This document shows positions 35,600 to 44,500 of a stretch of 64,000 nucleotides of DNA, piece after piece; the first letter of the stretch is position 1; the number at the start of each line of letters is the position of its first letter. The translations under genes and the position numbers were made by a program. The DNA is from Diphasiastrum complanatum (taxonomy: Eukaryota; Streptophyta; Lycopodiopsida; Lycopodiales; Lycopodiaceae), in the NCBI GenBank assembly GCA_029204225.1, contig CM055110.1, positions 20,192,410 through 20,256,409 of the forward strand, written 5' to 3'. A model generated the notes under the pieces. That model saw only the letters and a list, made by a program, of their open reading frames with translations. It ran no database searches and was not told where the DNA came from.

Positions 35600-36760
35600 T
35601 AAATTGTAGAGCTTTTACTAATCCATGAAGTATGTGGATTTTTTTTTTCTCTCAAAGAGCGAGATTGGGCATGTAAAATGAATGAAATTGCAATTCATAT
35701 ACATCCACACGTTACAATTGAATGCAAAGTGAAAGTTATGCATATCCACAGTACATTAAACCATTGAATGCCAAACTAAAGTTATGTATATTCACACATT
35801 GCACAACATTTGTTTTCTCTTACATAGTTCATGATGTAGAACTTTATTACATCTCATGCACATCATGCAAAGAATGTCAATGAGATATCATGCACAACAT
35901 TGTACCTCATAAACCTTGATTTCATCTCATGCTCATCATACTTAGAATGGCAAGTGAGACATCCTGCACCTTGTCAGGGAATCACATGCAAAGTGAAATA
36001 GCAGGAGTATTCAATGATGTTCAAAATAAGAAGTCAATGAGTGATTCAATATCAATAACATTTATTACAATACCAAGGTGTACACCAAGTTACAGGCCCC
36101 TAGATAGACACATCCAAGTAGAAGCACATAGGCTCCACCAAAATATGGAACGCAAAGTTCTCATAATATAAGTTAGAAATTTTCACAGTGTAAACTCAGC
36201 TTGGCTAGTAGGCATAGCCATGTGACGATGGCATCATCACTAGAGTTCGTAACTTCCTAGTCAAAACATCAACATCATAAAGGCTATGCAGGTAACCATG
36301 TTACAAATTATATATAATGAAAAGAAACTAAATTATATTAAGAGCACAACTAGTTGGGTATATCCACTTGGCTTGGCTTGGCTTGCCTGATCGATGTTGT
36401 GAAGCTTTTGGACAAAACAAACTTTGCTCCAGCCTCACATTACTATTTTGGATCTTTTGGTTTCCAAGGAGTCCCTTGGGGCTTGGGGGCTGTTCAAGGC
36501 CAAAGTACACTCTTATCCAAGTTACTAGGGGGGCATTGTGCATTGTAATTTTGTACTTTCATATTCACCGTTGGATGAAGCAAAAAAATACGAAGAGAGA
36601 CAGAGAGTCGCCATCTCAACCGTCGATTTTCTTGCTCGTAGATACGACCTCCCGTTTTGCGGCAGTGCGACGGTCGGGAATGCGGCGTAGACTTGGGGCA
36701 TAGAGCATGTGGGAGCAGGCCCTTTTGCGGCGGGCAATTAGCTGTTTTGCACATGCCGCA
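35600..36760. other. No recognisable gene
   Basis: It contains near-repeats ending CATATCCACA/TATTCACACA with TTGAATGCAAAGTGAAAGTTATG-type flanks (35.72-35.80 kb), and GC-richer sequence around 36.6-36.75 kb. No protein family is recognisable. Confidence 0.4.
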
Positions 36761-36764
36761 AATT

Positions 36765-36885
36765 ACAATACGGTTTATTTTATAATCCCCAATTAAGACA
36801 TAATCGTTTTATAATCCACAATTATATTAATTAATCCGCATTTATACTAATTAATCCATAATTATATCGATTCTGATATTATAGA
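36765..36885 (+). repeat. AT-rich degenerate tandem repeat (TTATAATCC / ATTAATCC units)
   Basis: Units such as TTATAATCCCCAATTA, TTATAATCCACAATTATATT, AATTAATCCGCATTTATACT and AATTAATCCATAATTATAT follow one another. It lies about 1.7 kb upstream of the kinase start codon and may be part of its promoter region. Confidence 0.55.
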
Positions 36886-36899
36886 TTATCGAGTTAACA

Positions 36900-38586
36900 T
36901 ATGTTACGATCCACTATTCTATTGGCTATGCATGCGAGAGACAGGGAGTATCTCTTACTGAAAGCAGCACGATCCATCGATGAGGACGTTATCATGCATT
37001 CAGCCACAAGCTTCAAGGTGAGTTTTCTGTGCAATTGCAGCCAGAATATTCGACATCCACTGCTGATTTGCTAGTTCTTTTGTTATCTTGCAGAAAAGAC
37101 CAGCATTCTAATGCATGACAGTAGGTTTTGGCTGTTTTTGTGAATATGCTTTCTTGAGTTTTGTGTAGGGAACCTTTATTCTATTGCTCATTGCTGAGTG
37201 CTCCCATGAAGTTTGAACCGACAGCATTAGAAGTCATGTATGGTCAGCAGGTTCAATACATTAATGTTTATTAATTTGAATGACAGAACTCCGGGGACGG
37301 GCTCCAGCTTAGTCGTAGTTATTATTGTATGATTGCGCGTAGCCAAATGCTATGAAGGTCTTGGGATTGTATCATTGTAAATTTGTAATCTCAGGCTCGC
37401 AACGCGCATGAGATATGCACTTATCTGCGACCTGAGATTGCGGAAAGGAAATTGCAAACACGATATAAATTTGTTTCGTAGGAAGTTTATTTAGATACGC
37501 CGATAGATTAGCTGAAAGTAGTTAATTCAATGTTTAAAGAATGGTAAGACTTTGTGAAAATCCTTCCTCAAAATATCCCTCCCTTTCTTACTCTACTATC
37601 CAGTTTTTAGGACTTTGTAATAGGAAAACTCTCTCTCATTCTCACATGACACGTGCACGTTATACGTACATACATACATATATTCATTAAACGTCCTCTC
37701 TCCTATTTTATGTGACAATAATTATAATAATTTATCAAACGCCCGACGGTGAGCTACCCATCCATCTGTAAGCGTGCGTCTCTTTTTGAGAATTAGAACA
37801 AGCGATTGCGAATCAGTACCAATTATATATGCAATTTCACCGTGGAAGGATTCTTTACAACGTACATTACCCATGCAGACCGTCTTTTGATGTCTTGATT
37901 AACCGAGGACGAAATTATATGCTGAGTTACAATCCGGCTTTAACTACGAGAAAGCTTGGAGTATTTTAGTTTTCTCAAAGAATTTGGATTGGACGTATAA
38001 AACTTACCAGGATCGAATTCTTTATGTTACTGCTTCGATTTTAGTTTTTCCAGACTCTTGTTAGAATTTTTATCCAAGAAAGAACACTTGGCCGGTTATG
38101 AATGATGCAACAGGAAGCATGCACATCGGACCAACATCATCGTCCTATTATTTTTTTGAATTTTCTACTAAGCGTTTGTTCGTTTGTTCTGTCTCTCTCT
38201 CGAGCCTTGAGCCTTTTTGCTGCATTTGGAAATCTTCAATTTCCTTGATGCGGGTTAGATATTTCCTCACCGTCTACACGCTCTACGTTTAAAAATAGAA
38301 GTCGTTCTAGTTTGGAGCTTTGGAGGATAGTGAGAATTGAAGTATTAGACTACATTAATCATATCGTGTCGTAGCAATCTTTGAAAACTTCTAAATTCGG
38401 GAAAAGTTCATCCTAGAGTACTCGGTTTAGCAGGAATACTCATGGCTGAGCTGCAGTTACATTCAACCTGACAGTGGATCAAGGACTGATCAGTTTTAAC
38501 TGTAAGATCCAATTAGCACGAATTAGATGACGCGCTGATTACTTGTGTTCAAAATTACAATCTATCGTAAGCGTTCCAGAACTACC
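36900..38586 (+). promoter_or_regulatory. Probable 5' region of the histidine kinase gene, possible 5' UTR intron
   Basis: A strong donor-like AAG|GTGAGT lies at 37,017/37,018 and an acceptor-like GTTCCAG at 38,573-38,579, seven bases before the ACCATGG start context. A non-coding first exon near 36.9-37.0 kb spliced to exon 1 is therefore plausible. No TATA box could be assigned with confidence. This is inference. Confidence 0.3.
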
Positions 38587-41500
38587 ATGGGACCCGAAGC
38601 AACAAAAAAGATCTCCTCTATGTGGGTGGACAGAATAACTAGGTTTGCAGACAAACGCGCAGAACTTTTCCAACCCAAGTGGACTATAGAACCGGCTATA
38701 GCAGATCCTGGACGTCTTATAGAACTTCTGCAGTATGGTACCACAGATTTTGATATGTTTTCAAATCTTACCAAGCAGTGCGATGACAAACAAGCGAATG
38801 CAGTTCGCCTTCTTAGGGAACAGCGTGACATACTAGACAGGCAAAAGATTGCAAATGAGAGCAAACAGCGTGAGATTTTAGAGGAGCTCTCGTTTCAAGT
38901 AATCGAAGATGGTAATAGACCACACTATGTATTTCAAGAAGAGGATGATCTTCGTGACGAAGCTCCACTCCAGGTAGCAGACAGCAAGAGGAATTATGAA
39001 ATAGATGAAGGAGATGATTCAGCGGATCATTGGAAAGGGATTGTCAACAAACTCGACCATTTGCTATCGGAAAGCTTGTGTAGGGAGGAAGCTCTTATTC
39101 GACAGATAAATGAAAAGGAGGAGGCGGAAAACAAAGCCTTTCCTATTGAGGAGCTTGAGCACCGGCTTCAAAACATGAACACTTACCTGCACTTGGCCAT
39201 AAAGAACTCTCCATTTGTCTGTGGACATCATGTAAGCTGCATGCCTCTTCGAAAGCTTTGCGGCTGATCTATTTTAGCAAAATTGTAAGACACAAATCTT
39301 TAGTGTGAACAAAGGTATGATTTAGCTCCTCTTTAGGATACAATAATTGGAAAGTCATGAAAATGCCTCGGAGCAAACAAAAGAATTGCGACCTTTATTG
39401 ATGTAATTCAGCGATTGAGAGTCCCTCTGAGCTGCATCCTCGCTAATAGCAAAGTTGGATCTATTTACCGCGTTGAAGCCAGAAATCAGTAAACTTCAAC
39501 TCTCCACTGTGACCGTTGAAACCATCGACGATCATGACAGTGCTCATGCCAGGCGTACTGTTATGACTTTGAATTACGGATATCAAATAAATCTGTAAAC
39601 ACATCATATACAGCACGGAGGCGATCCTCAGCTAGAAAGCAAAACTTCTTAGACTTCAATGGTTCATCGACCTCGCTTATCAGCTGAAATTCCCTGTTTC
39701 GTTTATCCATTAAAGAGAAGTAGAATACTTATCTATCAGCGGATTTAGTATCACCTCTTTCAATCGCTTCCTCTAACTCTGCCTTACTAGTACAAATCTG
39801 TATGTTTTGACAATCGTATGCAGATCTGTTGAATGGCCAAATAATCTTGTTGCTTTTAGTTTTTGATACTTTATGCATCCTCTGACGATATGCTTTAAAT
39901 AAATATTAATTCTTATGTTATTTTTCAGGACAGAGAGCTGAGATATCGTTTTCTGTACCATTACTTCCCAACATTAACAGAAGAGGTAAAGCTTTTCTGT
40001 GACAGCAAAGTCTTAACAATCATTTGATTTTGCTATTTATACTCTTGACATGCTTGAGTTTCCCCCTTTCAAAAGTTTGAAGGTTTAGCAACTCTCTATG
40101 TGAATAAGCTGCAGTTCATTGCAGAAAATTTGTCACCTGAAATTTGACAATCACCTTGTCATGAGGCAAATCCTTTGTGTAGCTCCGATTCTCTATATTG
40201 CTATGAGCTGTATGAGGTGAAACAGATTGTCTACAGTGTTTTGACCATCACCTTGTCATGAGGCAAATCCTTTGTTTAGCTCCGAAACACTCAATTGGAC
40301 CGATTAGAAGACATTAGACTCTAGAGTTTTCTTGGAGCTAGTCATGAAGCTTGTGCTTTCCTGACTTATCATCTATCGTGTAAGGTTTGGCATTTTATAA
40401 AAGAAAGAAATCTCAGCAATTTGCCAGTGTCGTCTACTTTCAAAATAGGATGTGGGGTTTGATGATAGAACACTGAGCAGCTGAATCCAAGCCTGAATAT
40501 TTCACAAGCCAAGTGACGGTAAGTAAGACTGGATACATGTACTGAATTTTGACCCTTTCCTCTAAGCCCTTACGTTTGGTATCTTCACTTTATCTGAGAG
40601 GGTGAGCATAGCTTTATGCATTGTGCCACAGATGAATTTGAGGCCTGTACTTACCAGCTGAGGCCTGTACTAGCTCCCTTCTCCTTCACGGGCCATAATA
40701 AATTCAGATTTTTAAAGAACACGCTTATTGTACGTGGCGGACACGCCAGTTTCTTCCAGAGAATTATTTTGCACAGCACTAGAGAAAGAGCTCCTTGAGC
40801 TTTTTTATGTGGGCCATAACCTATCTACACAAAAGAGCTGGACTTGTTCATTGTTGATTGGGCCACTGTCCACACATCAGTACCGTCTAACCTCCACTGA
40901 CCACCTCATTGCTTAATAGCCCCCGTTCACTTATCGGCATAGTGAGCACTAAACCTTCTATGAGTTACTAATCTTTAGCTCTTCTTGATTCTTTTGTGAT
41001 TATGTTTGAAATTGGGGTTGTGAAATTACAAAAAGGCCAAACAGTACCACATTCCACTGTTTCCCAAACAGAAAATCTGAACATTTCTAAATGTTTTGTT
41101 CAGGCATGGAATGCAGAACTGTGTAAAAACAAAAAAAAGAGTGCAATACAGCCAGGCTTGTCGGAGTAAATTGTGATAGGGCCCTTCTGGGGTATCCAAG
41201 TTTCTCAAGTAAGCTGCGTAGCCATGTTAGTCACTTGTATTGTAGCAGAAAATTCAGCTTCAGTGGACGACGGGAGATGGAGGCCTGCCTTTTACAGAAC
41301 TAGATGAGGGGAAGCCTGCTTCTTACAGAACCAGCTGATGCAGTCTTCTGTCATGATGAAAGAGAAACTTGATACTGATTGTGTACATCACAATCACCAG
41401 TGAAACAAATGATTGTGGGAAGTGCAGGGTTGCTTTGATAAAGATGTGTGGACACTGGTTTGCTTTGTTGCACATGAAAACAACTCCGGGTGCTCTTGTT

Positions 41501-44500
41501 GTATCTACTTTGGTGAATGAACATGAGATTATCTGTTCTATGTCAGACTACATGAATGCATAGGGCCATACTTGCATGCCAGGTTCCCGAACGCGTTCTG
41601 GGAAATCCCATTAGGGTTTCCCGGAACGTGCACCTAATTTTTAATTTTTTTAAAATTTTGTAAAAAAACAGAATTTTGACTGTTTTCTTTTTATTTCTTT
41701 TAGTGTAAATTTTTTAGGCAGTGTGTAAATTTTTTTGGTACTGCTAATCAGGTTTTTTTTTTTAATATATCAACTTATCAAGTGTATTTTTTTAATTTTT
41801 TAAATTTTTTTTTCTAAATAGCATTCCGGAACGTGGATGCACCTATATCTTTCGTGGTGAATCTTGTCTCAAGTCCTCGGCTTGATTGAGGACAGCAGAC
41901 ATTTGATTGCTGGCAATGATAAGCTCATCAACCTAAATGATAAAATTTATTACTTTGATGCACATACGCGCTGTGATCAGAATTACATCTATCCTCAATG
42001 AGGTATTGGTCAAGTTTGTGGTACCAAGCTCTTCATGACTATTTCCGACTGTGTGTCAGCTTATGAAGTTTACACACAAGTGTTCTAGACCTTTCTTGAT
42101 GAAGCCTACTCCATGCAAATATCTTTTGTCAATTCACAATATAGGAATGCAGTAGTGAGATCCATCTGCTGATGAAGCTGAGAATCACCTACTGTAGCCA
42201 GGGCCAGTTCAAGTCCAATCGATGTGACATAAGCAACTGGTGAGAATACCTCATTATAGTCCAGGCTTTTTGAGAGTATCCCTTGGCTGCAAGTCATGCC
42301 TTGTAGTGACTCTTCAAGTTGATGAGTTATGTGCGTGCTTCTTTTATCTGGGCAGGGAGCTTGGTGTTGTTTATCATCTGAGCAGTGTGAGCAGAACGGG
42401 AGAGGTGATGGCGTCCTCAATCCTTGCAGGTAACCACCCCTTTCAAGTCTTGAGTCTCTTGATTTTGGCATGCCCCAGCCTGCATTGCCATAGCAGGATG
42501 TTGCACATGAAGTTGTTAATGGCATTAAGTGCATGCACCTTGAAAGAGGTGATGCCAAATAGTTTGTGTAGTGACCCTTCTTGTAGTCCTCTAGATATCT
42601 CTACACCTTTGAGTCTCTCAAGATACAAGCATGGAAATTGGAGTTTATTGAATAACTATGATCTGTTATCTTTACTAAAGAAATCAAGTCTTTAGCTCAT
42701 TTGGGAAGATGCAAGATATCATAGACAGTATGAAGCTTCTCACTTGGAAGTTGAATAAACATAGTGACTTTTCTCTTGACAAAGTGACTGCCATCATCTC
42801 CTTGTGTGTGTTCAAAACCAATCCTCATCGTATGTCAAGTTGGGTGACTCCCGCAAATCCACAAACAACTCTTCTAGCACACCCTGCTCAGCTATTATGT
42901 TTGCTTGAGATAGTTTCTCATGGGTTAAGGTTTCTTGCCTTTTTATAATTGTCCTTTCTAGAAATGGAAGAATCGGTGATTCAGGCAGTTGAGAAACAAG
43001 GTGTCTGGAAAAGAAACAGGAGGAATCGATGTTACGAGCGCATGACATTCTTGGAATGTCACGGGCTCGTAACACTCCTTTCCCCTAAGAGAAGTCAAAA
43101 GGACTCGTAGGTAAACCTTGTCACCTACATTAAAGTGCACTATCCTCCTGTGTGGGTCAGTATACTTTTGTGCTTGATCCTGGGATTGTTTAATACTTTT
43201 GTGAGCATGCTCAATCATTTGGTTTAGATCATCTAGGAAGCCTTTGGTGGCCTCTACTTTTTCCTTTACATGCTCCAAGGTTGTTGGTGGTCTAGATTGG
43301 AAACCACACATCAACATAAATGGGCTGTATCCCGTTGCTTGATGTTTAGTATTGTTATAGGCAAGCTCTAGGATTGGAAGGTCGTCATCCCAATCAGCTT
43401 GCTTTTTACTACTGTACGCACAAAGCATTTCTTCAAGTACTTGGTTAACCCTCTTTGTTTGACCATCTGTCTGAGGATGATTTGTTGGATTTACTCCGCT
43501 ACTCTCCATAATCCCATATTAATCTAGTTCCATTCACATTGCTGCAATTTTACATGCATTGTTGCACTTGCACAGCGCAAAGTCCCACAACCGCAAAAGT
43601 CCTGCAATTGCAAAAGGATCGCAAGGTCCCACAAGAGCCCTTCTTGCGGCCTGTGGTGATGGTTCTGCCAAGTGTGCACTCATGTGCAAAGGATTGCAAG
43701 GTCCCGCAAAACCGTCACTTGCGGCCTGTAGCGGTGGTGATGGTTTTGAGGCCCTGCAAAAGGGGGACCGCAAGGTCCCGCAAGAATGGCACTTGCAGCC
43801 TGTAGTGGCCTTCATGCCTATGCAAAAGAGCGGCGCCACAGTCTTCACGCTTGTTGACTGCTTCACGCTCTTCTCTCACGACTGTTACTATACCTACATC
43901 AACAATGACTACAAGTGATGATCTACCTCTCAGACGGTGCAACATCTCCACGCCGCCTTCTTGTACTTACATCTGCACTAATGTAAAATCATATATAGAT
44001 GATAGATGATGATCATTGTAATCTCACACATACAGAGAGAGACAGACACATTGTAGATGCTTTCATGCATCGATTCTTTATATCAGACTGATTGTCAGAA
44101 ATAAGCTCATAGCTTTTACAGAACACAGTGAGCTTCCTGAGCACACGGTTTCATCTGTAATTGTCTTGTGCTCAACGCATTCATCTGACTTGTATTTTTA
44201 CATGCATCAATCTGAATCAACTATTGTCTTGCTATTGCGTTCAGATTTGTCAGTATTGGATGCTTTGCTACTTTCGCTTTCTATCTGACTTTCTAATTGA
44301 TTTGTTTGACCATCTGCTCTTCTGCTTCTGCAACGCAAATAGATTCTTTGTGCATGCCTGCATGATCAGATTCGCGCAGCGTATGACGCCAAGGGAAACA
44401 AGATCACCGATCCTTCTTCTATTGAATCCTGTGCATTCGCCTAGATTTCCCCGATAGAGCAACCTGCGACGCTAGAATCTGATGCCTTGTTGATCTTATG

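Noticed and set aside
43534-43951. Several overlapping ORFs of 78-119 codons on both strands
   Set aside because: They are produced by the 75-bp minisatellite, whose near multiple-of-three unit keeps frames open.
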